Source: Paenibacillus albidus
GTDB taxonomy: Bacteria; Bacillota; Bacilli; Paenibacillales; Paenibacillaceae
DNA: 64,000 bases
Assembly: GCF_014644435.1 (NCBI RefSeq)
Contig: NZ_BMKR01000005.1
Span: 186,001-250,000 of the forward strand
Reading direction: 5' to 3'
Shown here: piece after piece, positions 35,713-44,102 of the stretch
Numbering within the stretch: the first letter of the stretch is position 1
How the letters are laid out: each line of letters starts with the position of its first letter
Program-made: the position numbers and the translations under genes
The notes under the pieces: generated by a model
Databases searched by the model: none
What the model was told of the DNA's origin: nothing
The model's input: only the letters and a program-made list of their open reading frames with translations

Positions 35713-36294
35713 ATGAGAACTTATTTATATATGATTAGACATGCCGTTTCGCCTTTTGTAGTGGGGAATGAGAGGGAACGGGGGTTGTCCGAGCAGGGCA
35801 AAGCGGATGCTGTCCGAATTAATGAAATTCTGGCGGTGGAAGGGATTGGCTATCTGGTATCCAGTCCCTACAAAAGAGCGATAGACACCCTGCAGATTAT
35901 GGCTGATACTGGAAGGCTCGAGATAAAGCTGTATGAGGAATTGCGTGAAAGGGCGATTGCCAGCACGGAGCGGGAAATCGACGATCAAGTGATCATGGAA
36001 GGGATCCGGCAATCGTTTGCCGACAAGGATTATACAATGCCCGGCGGTGAAAGCACACGGGATGCGCAGAAGCGAGCCATCCCTGTCATAGAGCAGCTAA
36101 TCCAGCAGCATGCAGGCAGCAAAATTGCACTGGGCACACATGGGAACATCATGACCATTATTATGAATTATTTCGACGATAAATATGGTTATGAGTTCTT
36201 CACACAAATCTCCAAACCGGATATCTACAAGCTGGAATTTGAAGGAATGAAGCTGATTCTGGCAGAGCGGCTTTGGAGCAAAGGGAATGACTGA
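35713..36294 (+). CDS. Histidine phosphatase (phosphoglycerate-mutase-like)
   Basis: A 193-residue member of the histidine phosphatase superfamily. The phospho-acceptor His is in YMIRHAVSP (Arg9-His10, with Ala replacing the usual Gly). The second catalytic His is in LGTHGNIMT, and SSPYKRAIDT carries the conserved Arg. The start ATG 35713 follows AGGAGAGATT; the longer frame upstream overlaps the SRPBCC remnant. Substrates range from phosphoglycerate to alpha-ribazole phosphate and are not predictable here. It overlaps the next gene by 8 bp. Confidence 0.88.
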   Translation: MRTYLYMIRHAVSPFVVGNERERGLSEQGKADAVRINEILAVEGIGYLVSSPYKRAIDTLQIMADTGRLEIKLYEELRERAIASTEREIDDQVIMEGIRQSFADKDYTMPGGESTRDAQKRAIPVIEQLIQQHAGSKIALGTHGNIMTIIMNYFDDKYGYEFFTQISKPDIYKLEFEGMKLILAERLWSKGND

Positions 36295-36688
36295 CTTGAA
36301 GGCGAAGCTGGTTTATCTTGGTGCGGTCCTCGCAGCAATTGTGCTCGGTCTCTTAACGAGGAACTTTGCAGAGCATCTGCCCCGCTTCGTCTCCTTGCAT
36401 TTTGGAGATGCGCTGTGGGCCGTCATGATTTATTGTGGATTCCGGCTTCTGTGGACACGGCAAGCATGGCCTGTGGCAGTGATACTGAGTTTGCTCTTCT
36501 GCTTCGGTATTGAATGCAGCCAGTTGTATCAGGCCGAATGGATTAATGCATGGCGAGCCACTGTTCTTGGAGGTTTAATATTGGGCAAAGGTTTCTTGTG
36601 GCTGGACCTGGTCAGATATACTGCGGGAATAGGGGCTGCCTCACTTCTGGACTGGTGTGGGGTCCGGATCATAAAACCGCGCCAGTGA
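36287..36688 (+). CDS. DUF2809 family membrane protein
   Basis: A 133-residue protein with four membrane helices. The pattern GLLTRNFAEHLPRFVSLHFGDALWAVMIY and FCFGIECSQLYQAEWINAWR, with conserved polar residues inside the membrane, matches the DUF2809 family. Its function is not known. It overlaps the phosphatase gene by 8 bp, so the two are translationally coupled. No terminator is evident before amj. Confidence 0.82.
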   Translation: MTDLKAKLVYLGAVLAAIVLGLLTRNFAEHLPRFVSLHFGDALWAVMIYCGFRLLWTRQAWPVAVILSLLFCFGIECSQLYQAEWINAWRATVLGGLILGKGFLWLDLVRYTAGIGAASLLDWCGVRIIKPRQ

Positions 36689-36732
36689 CACCGCCACAGC
36701 GTTAAATACACTCATGGAGTTGAATTCAGAAT

Positions 36733-37524
36733 ATGACGAACAGTCTGATCATTGTGTGCATTCTTACCATGATTATCCATACGGCGGAGACGTTATCCTA
36801 CTCGGTGCGGCTGGCGGGTGTGAGACTGAACAAAATTGCCATAGCCTTGTCCCTGACAGGCATCATTGTGCTGATTTCCCGCACAGCCAACCTGGTTCAA
36901 GCCCCTCTGACCGCCAAGTTTGTGGATTATGCCAAGGATCATGACAGCTTTCCGCTGCTGAATTATTTAAAGATAATCATGCTGGCCTCTTCTCTCGGCA
37001 CTTTGATCGCCATCGCCATATTCCCTACTTTTGTTGGTTTATTCGAACGTGTAATATCCAGGCTGGAGATTGAAGGATCCATTCCGAAGCTATTGACCAG
37101 CGTGACTATCGGGCAGTTGAAGAACACCAGAAAATACATACGAAAGCCCAAGCTATCGCTTTATTATTTCCGGTACCTGGGCATTCCCAAACGTTTTATT
37201 GTCATGAATATATTTGTCACTGCTTTCTACACAGTGGGTGTACTTTCTTCACTGTATGCTGCACATCTGGTGCCAGAGTTCAGCACCACAGCTTCCCAGG
37301 CATCGGGTCTGATCAATGGGATGGCGACCATTCTGCTGACGGTATTTATTGATCCGCAGCTCGGCATTATTACACATAAAGCCACTGAAAACAGGGAGTA
37401 CCGGAGCCAGCTGGGCAAAATATACGTGGTGCTTATGGGCTCTAGATTTCTGGGCACCTTGCTGGGCCAACTGATGCTGGTACCGGCAGCGGGTTTCATT
37501 AGCATGCTTGTGAAGCTCCTGTAG
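36733..37524 (+). CDS. amj: Alternative lipid II flippase Amj
   Basis: A 263-residue polytopic membrane protein matching Amj (B. subtilis YdaH), which flips lipid II across the membrane independently of MurJ. Recognised stretches are TMIIHTAETLSYSVRLAGVR, VLISRTANLVQAPLTAKFVD and QLKNTRKYIRKPKLSLY, with about six helices. In B. subtilis amj is induced when MurJ is blocked; no comparable promoter could be seen here. It converges with the coiled-coil gene on the minus strand, 10 bp apart. Confidence 0.9.
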   Translation: MTNSLIIVCILTMIIHTAETLSYSVRLAGVRLNKIAIALSLTGIIVLISRTANLVQAPLTAKFVDYAKDHDSFPLLNYLKIIMLASSLGTLIAIAIFPTFVGLFERVISRLEIEGSIPKLLTSVTIGQLKNTRKYIRKPKLSLYYFRYLGIPKRFIVMNIFVTAFYTVGVLSSLYAAHLVPEFSTTASQASGLINGMATILLTVFIDPQLGIITHKATENREYRSQLGKIYVVLMGSRFLGTLLGQLMLVPAAGFISMLVKLL

Positions 37525-37534
37525 ACTGCTTAAT

Positions 37535-38353
37535 TTATTTGGGGAGTTTGCTCTTTGCTGTACCCAGCGACACAGCAATTCGCTTCTCCCAATCGTAAAT
37601 TTTCTGCTGCAGGTTATGGATGAGGCCCATTTGGCTAAAGGATAATTTCAGCTGTGCCGCTGCACTTACCGCATCCCCCTGTTTAACACCGGCTTTGTAC
37701 CCTTTGTCCGCTTCCGAGCGGATTTTTTGTGCTGTACTCAGCTCCTTGCCGCTTTCCTTGATCTGTTTTTTTAGTGCCGGAATTCCGGTGAGCGCATTTT
37801 TGGCCGGCTGGATTTTGCCGGCGGTCAGCTTGCGGGCTGCAGCGAGGGCCTCTGCGGCTTTCTTTACCTCGGCCCTTGCTGCTGCGGCGGCAGTCTTCAG
37901 CTTGTTGCGCTTCAAGTCAAGCATAGTGGCGCGTTTGATATCCTTCGCTTTCCTGGCTGCCGTTGCCTGCTGTCCGAGCGCCGTGTACTGCTCCAGCAGC
38001 GGGGCGTGTTTCTTGCGGATGGTGTCGGCAGCTGTCTTTAGCCGGGTTAAAAGAGCCTGGTCTACCGCCTGCAGCTGTGCTTTGATTGCTTTCAACTCGG
38101 CGTTGTTCTGCTTGCGAAGGGTTTGGATCTTCAGTGTATCCTCTTTGAGGGTATCCTGCAGCGTGGAATAGCTGCCGTAAAGATTATGAATGGTATCCAG
38201 AGCAGCATCCCAATCTGCGGCTGCGGCAGCGCCGGACTGCAGGGGAATGCCGATGAAGAAAGACAACAGAATCATTACGGATATTACCTTCCAATTATTC
38301 TTTCTTCCATGTTTGTTCTTCCGGTCTGCGTTTCTGTGTACGAGATTTGACAT
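37535..38353 (-). CDS. Secreted coiled-coil protein of unknown function
   Basis: A 272-residue exported protein. Residues 1-20 are basic, then ISVMILLSFFIGIPLQ is a hydrophobic core and AAAAA a likely signal-peptidase site near residue 45. The rest is almost entirely helical coiled coil, rich in Lys, Ala, Gln and Leu, with an Ala/Lys-rich stretch around residues 140-170. It has no catalytic motif. Similar proteins in Paenibacillus are annotated only as hypothetical. The start ATG 38353 has AGGAGCTGAGG upstream. Its mRNA leader carries a very strong terminator (38390-38441), so expression probably depends on read-through or antitermination. Confidence 0.8.
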   Translation of the reverse strand: MSNLVHRNADRKNKHGRKNNWKVISVMILLSFFIGIPLQSGAAAAADWDAALDTIHNLYGSYSTLQDTLKEDTLKIQTLRKQNNAELKAIKAQLQAVDQALLTRLKTAADTIRKKHAPLLEQYTALGQQATAARKAKDIKRATMLDLKRNKLKTAAAAARAEVKKAAEALAAARKLTAGKIQPAKNALTGIPALKKQIKESGKELSTAQKIRSEADKGYKAGVKQGDAVSAAAQLKLSFSQMGLIHNLQQKIYDWEKRIAVSLGTAKSKLPK

Positions 38354-38389
38354 TGTCCTCAGCTCCTATGGAAAATAGTGTATGAGCGC

Positions 38390-38441
38390 AAAAAAAAGCA
38401 CCCCCAGGATCGGCAGAGATCTGCCGTTCCTGCGAGGTGCT
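38390..38441 (-). terminator. Leader terminator/attenuator of the coiled-coil gene
   Basis: On the minus strand AGCACC (38441-38436 side, read as its complement pair GGTGCT) closes a stem that also contains CAGGA-A-CGGCAGA pairing with TCTGCCG-A-TCCTG, followed by eight T (38397-38390). It lies between the promoter at 38473-38501 and the start codon at 38353. An upstream word GTGC-GGGCGAA-GCAC could sequester the left base of the stem as an antiterminator. Confidence 0.8.
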
Positions 38442-38472
38442 TCGCCCGCACGCATTGTGTAATTATTCTTTT

Positions 38473-38501
38473 ACTATAGCTTGTAATTAATGGATAGTCA
38501 A
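38473..38501 (-). promoter_or_regulatory. Sigma-A promoter upstream of the leader terminator
   Basis: On the minus strand TTGACT (38501-38496), 17 bp, TATAGT (38478-38473). Start of transcription is expected near 38466, giving a leader of about 113 nt with the terminator in its middle. The bases from 38502 to the next plus-strand gene at 38696 show no gene. Confidence 0.8.
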
Positions 38502-38695
38502 TCGGAAATAGAACGGATGTTTGCTTATTGTGTGAATAGGCATGTCCTTATAGGCAGAAATCTAGTAGAATACAGGTAAGGTTTACATTTAAATCCCAGA
38601 CGGGGATCTCTATAAGTTTCATAGATTGCCACTGATTAATTTACGGCAGCTAGACAATGTGGTCAATGCCAGGGGTTTACGAGGAGATGAAGGAC

Positions 38696-39697
38696 ATGCA
38701 GCTTAGACGCGTTAAAATTCTGGGTACCGGCAAATATTTGCCTGGCCTTATTGTAACAGATGAAGATTTGGATCGGAGAATGGGAGTCCCGGACGGCTGG
38801 GTAAGCAAAGCAACTGGCGTCGGACATCGGCATTATGTAAGTGAGGGGGAGACCGCCTCCAGTATGGGCGCCAGGGCCGCCGAGGCTGCTCTGGCCGATG
38901 CCGGTTTGAGCTTCGCCGACATCGGTTGCCTGGTCTGCACAAGCGGTACGAAGGAGCAGCCGCTCCCGAGCACCGCTGTTTTTATTCAGCAGGCTATGGG
39001 ACAGGCGGAATCCGGGGTGCCCGCCTTTGATATCGATTCCACCTGCCTGAGTTTTCTGGCAGGGCTGGACGTAATGTCATATATGGTTGCGGCTGGACGC
39101 TACAAGCATGTCTTGCTGGTTGCTACTGAGATCGCTTCGGCCGGTCTGAACTGGGAAGACAAAGAGAGTGCAGCGTTGTTCGGTGACGGAGCCGCAGCGG
39201 TTATTATAGGACCCTCGCCAGCCGGAGATTCCGCGCAGATTGTACATACGGCGCTGAAGACCTACAGCAAGGGGGCACGTTACTCGGAAATCGCCGGAGG
39301 CGGCACGAGGCAACATGCGCAGCATTACACTAATGAGAATAAGCGGCCTTATTTGTTTCATATGGACGGACAGGGCATCTTCCGTATGGCCTCCAAGCTG
39401 CTTCCCGGTTTTATTCAGGAATTGTTTGAGGAGTCCGGAACGTCAATGGAGGATTTCCGGCTTGTAATCCCGCATCAAGGCAGTGCCATGGCCATGCGGC
39501 TGCTTCGCAAGAAGCTGGGGATCACCAAGGAGCAGTTCCTGAACATCACTCCCAATCATGGCAATACCATTGCAGCCTCCATTCCGATGGGACTGCATGA
39601 AGCCATTCACCAGGGGAGGATCAAGCGCGGTGAGCGTCTGCTGCTGATTGGCACCGCCGCCGGGTTGTCTTTGGGAGGCATGATTATTGACTATTAG
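38696..39697 (+). CDS. 3-oxoacyl-ACP synthase III-like (KAS III/OleA-like) enzyme
   Basis: A 333-residue thiolase-fold condensing enzyme. The Cys-His-Asn triad is present: Cys117 in DSTCLSFLAG, His260 in VIPHQGSA, Asn290 in PNHGNTIAAS. It joins an acyl-CoA or acyl-ACP starter to a second acyl unit. Housekeeping FabH normally sits with fatty-acid genes, whereas this gene heads a seven-gene accessory cluster, so a specialised condensation is likely. ATG 38696 has GAGGAG 9 bp upstream; in-frame ATGs at 38657 and 38687 are less well placed. Its stop overlaps the ATP-grasp gene by 11 bp. Confidence 0.88.
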   Translation: MQLRRVKILGTGKYLPGLIVTDEDLDRRMGVPDGWVSKATGVGHRHYVSEGETASSMGARAAEAALADAGLSFADIGCLVCTSGTKEQPLPSTAVFIQQAMGQAESGVPAFDIDSTCLSFLAGLDVMSYMVAAGRYKHVLLVATEIASAGLNWEDKESAALFGDGAAAVIIGPSPAGDSAQIVHTALKTYSKGARYSEIAGGGTRQHAQHYTNENKRPYLFHMDGQGIFRMASKLLPGFIQELFEESGTSMEDFRLVIPHQGSAMAMRLLRKKLGITKEQFLNITPNHGNTIAASIPMGLHEAIHQGRIKRGERLLLIGTAAGLSLGGMIIDY

Positions 39698-40943
39698 CAG
39701 CCAGCACAAGCAAGTCTCAACCGGGTACAAGATTCTGATTACCGGCGGCCGGGCTCCGGTGGCTTTGGAGCTCGCAAGGCTGCTTAAGCAGTCAGGCCAT
39801 CGGGTATTCGTGGCAGAGAGTGCGGCTTACCATCTTTGCCGGGTATCTGCGGCTGTGGAGCAATCTTTTCAGGTGCCGCCGCCCCGGCAGCAGCCAGAGG
39901 CGTACCTTCAGGAGCTTGAGCGGTTGATCCTCCAGTTTCAAATGGACATCTTGATACCGACATGCGAAGAGATTTTTTATATTGCCCGGGGACTGGAGCG
40001 GCTGGGCAGCCATTGCCGGGTGCTCTGCAGCGAGAGGGCGATGCTGCGCAGGCTGCATCATAAAGGGGATTTTATCGCATGGGCCAAAGAGCTTGGTTTG
40101 GCCGTCCCCGAAACCGTACTGGTAACAGAGCGTGAGGAATGGCGCCGCCTTTTGGAAGACGATGTACGTATTAAAAGGACGGTGGTCCTGAAACCGGCGT
40201 ATTCCCGGTTTGCGGCCCAAGCCATCGTGCCGCGCAAGACGGGGAGAGTGCAACACACCAATCCTGTGCAAGTTCAAGATCGGTACAGGAAAGTATATCC
40301 TGAAGTATCCTCTGCCTCTCCCTGGGTCGCCCAGCAGTATATTCAGGGAACGGCAATATGCACTTATTCCGTGGTGCATGAAGGCACTGTGGTCGCACAT
40401 GCCGCTTATGGAAGTGTGTACCGCACAGGAAATGTGGGTGCAAGCGTCCATTTCGAGTCTCTGGAGCACCCGCGGGTGCTGGAGTGGGTTCGCAGATTTG
40501 CAGGAGGCATAGGGTTCAGTGGTCAGATCGGTTTTGATTTCATTGAAGACAGGCAGGGAATGTTGTATCCGATCGAATGCAATCCCCGGGCCACAAGCGG
40601 CATACATTTATTCGCTCCGGCTGATGGATTGGAACGGGCCTTGCTTGATCCAGAGCAGCTGGTCCGCAGCGGCGGGGTGATCAGGCCGCAATCAGGCCGG
40701 AAGGTGATGCTGACCCTTCCGATGCTGGCCTGCGGATTGCGGCGCAACCGGAACCTTGGTGCCTGGAAGGCCTGGGGGAAGGCGCTGCGGGAAGCGGAGG
40801 ATGCCGTCTGCCGTAAGGAGGACAGGCGGCCTTTTGCTGAACAGCTGCGCGTAGTCTATGCGGCCTTCCGCACCTCCAGGCAGAAAAAGATATCGATAAC
40901 GGAAGCTTTGACTGATGACATAGAATGGAACGGTGAATCATGA
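39687..40943 (+). CDS. ATP-grasp domain ligase
   Basis: A 418-residue protein with a pre-ATP-grasp domain (ILITGGRAPVALELARLLKQ) and a central ATP-grasp fold (about 120-320). KRTVVLKPAYSRF contains the ATP-binding Lys, WVAQQYIQGTAICTY the hinge, and GFDFIEDRQGMLYPIECNPR the Mg-binding Glu/Asn. Such enzymes activate a carboxylate with ATP and join it to an amine, thiol or hydroxyl. The start is TTG 39687 with GGGAGG 8 bp upstream. It overlaps the next gene by 4 bp. In this cluster it could ligate an amino acid or a second acid to the condensed product; the substrate is unknown. Confidence 0.85.
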   Translation: MTISSQHKQVSTGYKILITGGRAPVALELARLLKQSGHRVFVAESAAYHLCRVSAAVEQSFQVPPPRQQPEAYLQELERLILQFQMDILIPTCEEIFYIARGLERLGSHCRVLCSERAMLRRLHHKGDFIAWAKELGLAVPETVLVTEREEWRRLLEDDVRIKRTVVLKPAYSRFAAQAIVPRKTGRVQHTNPVQVQDRYRKVYPEVSSASPWVAQQYIQGTAICTYSVVHEGTVVAHAAYGSVYRTGNVGASVHFESLEHPRVLEWVRRFAGGIGFSGQIGFDFIEDRQGMLYPIECNPRATSGIHLFAPADGLERALLDPEQLVRSGGVIRPQSGRKVMLTLPMLACGLRRNRNLGAWKAWGKALREAEDAVCRKEDRRPFAEQLRVVYAAFRTSRQKKISITEALTDDIEWNGES

Positions 40944-41932
40944 CAAAAGCATTGGTAACGGGAGCCACGGGTTTTCTGGGCCGCCATACGGTGCGGCGCT
41001 TGACAGAGCTGGGCTGGCAGGTCAGCGGGCTTGGGCGCAATTCGGGGATCGGAGCCCAAATCGAGAAGGAAGGCGCTGTTTTTCTCGGGGAAGACCTCCG
41101 GAAAGGAGACGCTGTCGCCAAGGCCTGTGAGGGACAGGATTACGTATTTCATTGTGGAGCCTTATCTGCTCCATGGGGCAGATACCGGGAATTTTATGGC
41201 TGCAACGTGGAAGGCACCCGCAACGTTGTGGATGGCTGCATCCGGCATGGGGTGAAGCGGCTCATCCATATTTCCACACCCAGTCTGTATTTTAATTTCA
41301 AACCCCGAGTGGGGATCAAGGAAAATGATCCGCTGCCGCATAAATATGCCAATGCTTATGCGGCTACCAAACGTGTGGCAGAGCAGGTGGTGATGCAGGC
41401 GGGAGCGGAAGGGCTGGAGACGGTCATTCTGCGCCCGCGGGCTATCTTTGGACCTATGGACAATGCCTTGTTTCCGCGGATTCTGCTGGCCAATAATGGC
41501 AGAGGGGTGCCGCTGATGAACGGTGGCGATGCATTGATCGATCTGACGTATGTAGGCAATGTAGTGGATGCGATGCTGCTAAGCCATAACGCTCCTGCTT
41601 CCGCCGTTGGCAGAATCTATAATATCTCCAACGGAACACCGGTTGTGTTCAGGGAGCTGATTACTGAGCTGTTCGCTTTGCTGAAGCTTCCGCTGCATGC
41701 CCGTAGAATTTCCTACCGTGCTGCTTACGGGGCGGCCGCCGTGCTGGAAGGGGTGCACCGGATAATCCCCGGGCTCGGCGAACCGCTGCTCACCAGGTAT
41801 TCAGCAGGCACCCTGGCCTTGTCCCAGACGCTAGATATTACGCTGGCACAGGAGATGCTGGGCTATAAGCCCCGAACCAGCATTGAAGAAGGGCTCAGGC
41901 ACTTTGCGGATTGGTGGAGGGAACAGCGATGA
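40940..41932 (+). CDS. NAD-dependent epimerase/dehydratase (extended SDR, 3beta-HSD/OleD-like)
   Basis: A 330-residue extended short-chain dehydrogenase. The NAD motif is VTGATGFLGRHTVRRL at the N-terminus. The Ser-Tyr-Lys set is in HISTPSLYF and YANAYAATKRVAEQ. ILRPRAIFGPMD and IDLTYVGNVVDAM are typical of the 3beta-hydroxysteroid-dehydrogenase-like branch that includes the beta-keto acid reductase OleD. It may reduce the beta-keto product of the KAS III enzyme. It overlaps both neighbours by 4 bp (ATGA), a sign of translational coupling. Confidence 0.88.
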   Translation: MTKALVTGATGFLGRHTVRRLTELGWQVSGLGRNSGIGAQIEKEGAVFLGEDLRKGDAVAKACEGQDYVFHCGALSAPWGRYREFYGCNVEGTRNVVDGCIRHGVKRLIHISTPSLYFNFKPRVGIKENDPLPHKYANAYAATKRVAEQVVMQAGAEGLETVILRPRAIFGPMDNALFPRILLANNGRGVPLMNGGDALIDLTYVGNVVDAMLLSHNAPASAVGRIYNISNGTPVVFRELITELFALLKLPLHARRISYRAAYGAAAVLEGVHRIIPGLGEPLLTRYSAGTLALSQTLDITLAQEMLGYKPRTSIEEGLRHFADWWREQR

Positions 41933-42783
41933 TAAGTGCCCGCCCCGTTTCGTTGTCGATCTTGTCAGCCGGTTACTGTGTGCACCCGGAATTTCTAACC
42001 CTCCGGGGCGGCGCGCTGCGACCGGTTAAGTTTCCCGCCGGGTATGCGGTGATCCGGCACCCGGATTTGGGACCCATTTTGTTCGATACGGGTTACAGTG
42101 TCCGCTTTTTTCAGGAAACGGCAAGCCTGCCCGATTCCTTATACAGGCATATCACACCCGTAGTGTTTGAAGAACGGGACAGTGCCCTGCACAGACTGCG
42201 GGAAGCGGGATTTGACCCAGCGGATATCCGATACGTGGTGCTGTCCCATTTTCATGCCGATCATATTGGCGGGGTACGCGATTTTCCTCAGGCTAAATTC
42301 ATTTACCTGCAGAAATCGTATGATGCTGTCCGCAGTCTGGGACGGATCAAGGCTCTGCGGGCAGGGTTTCTGCCGGGCTTGCTGCCCGAGGACTTTCTGG
42401 CCCGCTCCTTGCCGGTAACGCCTGAGTCGGCGCAGCGCGAGTTTCAACACAGCCTGCCGTTTGAAAAGGCCTTTGATTTGCTTGGAGACGGCAGTCTGCT
42501 GGCAGTAGAGATGTCCGGACATGCTGCCGGAATGATGGGCCTGTTCGTATCTACTGCAGAACATGACTATCTGCTGTGCGCCGACACGGTCTGGTCCAGC
42601 CGGGCCTTCCGCGAGAACCGCAGGCCACATCCGGTAGCGGGCCTGATCATGGACAGCCGCGCTGATTATGAAATGAATTTCCAGAGGCTGCGCCAGATAC
42701 ATATGCAGTACCCGGAGCTGAGAATTGTGCCGAGTCATTGCCGTGAGGCCCTGGCAGCATGGGGAACGGGGGGGATCCGGTGA
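41929..42783 (+). CDS. Metallo-beta-lactamase-fold hydrolase, lactonase-like
   Basis: A 284-residue metal hydrolase. The signature LSHFHADHIGG gives His107, His109, Asp111 and His112. Further ligands are expected in EMSGHAAGMMG, LLCADTVW and VPSHCREA. This set resembles N-acyl-homoserine lactonases and related quorum-quenching or lactone-processing enzymes. In the cluster it might hydrolyse a lactone or thioester intermediate, or give self-protection. ATG 41929 overlaps the preceding stop (ATGA) and was chosen over an upstream in-frame ATG at 41911. Confidence 0.87.
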   Translation: MISARPVSLSILSAGYCVHPEFLTLRGGALRPVKFPAGYAVIRHPDLGPILFDTGYSVRFFQETASLPDSLYRHITPVVFEERDSALHRLREAGFDPADIRYVVLSHFHADHIGGVRDFPQAKFIYLQKSYDAVRSLGRIKALRAGFLPGLLPEDFLARSLPVTPESAQREFQHSLPFEKAFDLLGDGSLLAVEMSGHAAGMMGLFVSTAEHDYLLCADTVWSSRAFRENRRPHPVAGLIMDSRADYEMNFQRLRQIHMQYPELRIVPSHCREALAAWGTGGIR

Positions 42784-44102
42784 GGAGTGTACTGCTGATT
42801 GTTTATCACTATTTCCAGGCCAGACGCAAGAACAGATGGAAGAACGAAACCGAACTTGCCGCGTGGCAGGAGCGGCGTATCCGGCGGCATGTGGAGAAGA
42901 TCCGCAGGAGCTCCGCGTTTTACCGGGAGCTGTGGTCGGGGATTTCTGCAAGCGAGTGGCGGCGTTTCCCTATAATCGAAAAAGCGGTGATGATGGATAA
43001 CTTCACGGCACTTAATACGGTAGGGATTACCAAAACCCAGGCGTTTGCCACTGCTTATGAGGCCGAGTCCAGCCGTCACTTCAAACCAACGATAAACGGA
43101 ATAACCGTGGGTTTGTCTTCAGGGACATCCGGCAACCGCGGTATCTTTCTCGTGAGCGAAGCAGAGCAGGCGGCCTGGACCGGAGCCGTGCTTGGCAAAC
43201 TTCTGCCCGGGGGACTTTGGAAACGCGCCAGGATCGCCTTTTTTCTAAGGGCGAACAGCAATCTGTACGAATCGGTCAGCCGGGGACGTCTGGAATTTCG
43301 ATTTTTTGACCTGCTGGAACCGATCCCGCAGCTGATTGAACGAATGGAAGCTTTTGGTCCTGACATTTGGATAGCCCCGCCTTCAATGCTGCGGCTGCTC
43401 GCGGATGAACGGCAGGCAGGGCGTTTGGGTCTGGTTCCAAGGACGGTTATCTCGGTCGCTGAAGTGCTTGATCCGCTGGACCGGACCGTAATTGAAGAGA
43501 CATTTGGCCAACAGGTTCAGCAGGCGTATCAATGTACGGAAGGTTTTCTGGGGGCTACCTGTGAACATGGCACCTTGCACCTGAACGAAGATATTGTTCA
43601 CATCGAAAAGGAATATCTGGACAAAAACTCCCGGAGGTTTGTGCCGATCGTGACGGACTTTTCCAGAACTGCACAGCCGATTATCCGCTACCGTCTGAAT
43701 GACATTCTGACAGAGGCCGTGGAGCCTTGCGTCTGCGGCTCGCCTTTTACATCCATCGAACGTATTGAAGGGCGCTGTGACGATATCCTGTATCTTCCAC
43801 ATTACGTAAATGGTGAGCTGATTACCCTCTTTCCGGATTTTGTAACAAGGGCAGTGATAAAGGCTTCCCCGGATATCGAGCATTATCGTGTGATCCAGCA
43901 TAGTCCGCTTGATATGGAGATCTCATTCTGCAGCCGCCCGGGCGGCAGGAGCAGGAAAGAAACAGGGAGATTAATTGGCGCAGAGCTGTTACAGCTCTGT
44001 TCGCGGCTCGGCTGCATTTCTCCACAGCTCACATTCACAGACTATGAATTCACTCCCGGTCCGCAGAAGCTGCGGCGGGTGGAAAGGCGCTGGGTTCTTT
44101 GA
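42780..44102 (+). CDS. PaaK/CoF-synthetase-like adenylate-forming enzyme
   Basis: About 440 residues. It belongs to the phenylacetate-CoA ligase / coenzyme F390 synthetase-like branch of adenylating enzymes. The phosphate-binding loop is VGLSSGTSGNRGIF. YQCTEGFLGATCEHG and IIRYRLNDILTE, then CVCGSPFTSIERIEGRCDDI, follow in the order seen in PaaK-type proteins. It probably activates an aryl or acyl acid as the adenylate. The start is GTG 42780, which overlaps the preceding stop (GTGA) like its neighbours. It overlaps the next gene by 4 bp. Confidence 0.82.
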   Translation: MRSVLLIVYHYFQARRKNRWKNETELAAWQERRIRRHVEKIRRSSAFYRELWSGISASEWRRFPIIEKAVMMDNFTALNTVGITKTQAFATAYEAESSRHFKPTINGITVGLSSGTSGNRGIFLVSEAEQAAWTGAVLGKLLPGGLWKRARIAFFLRANSNLYESVSRGRLEFRFFDLLEPIPQLIERMEAFGPDIWIAPPSMLRLLADERQAGRLGLVPRTVISVAEVLDPLDRTVIEETFGQQVQQAYQCTEGFLGATCEHGTLHLNEDIVHIEKEYLDKNSRRFVPIVTDFSRTAQPIIRYRLNDILTEAVEPCVCGSPFTSIERIEGRCDDILYLPHYVNGELITLFPDFVTRAVIKASPDIEHYRVIQHSPLDMEISFCSRPGGRSRKETGRLIGAELLQLCSRLGCISPQLTFTDYEFTPGPQKLRRVERRWVL

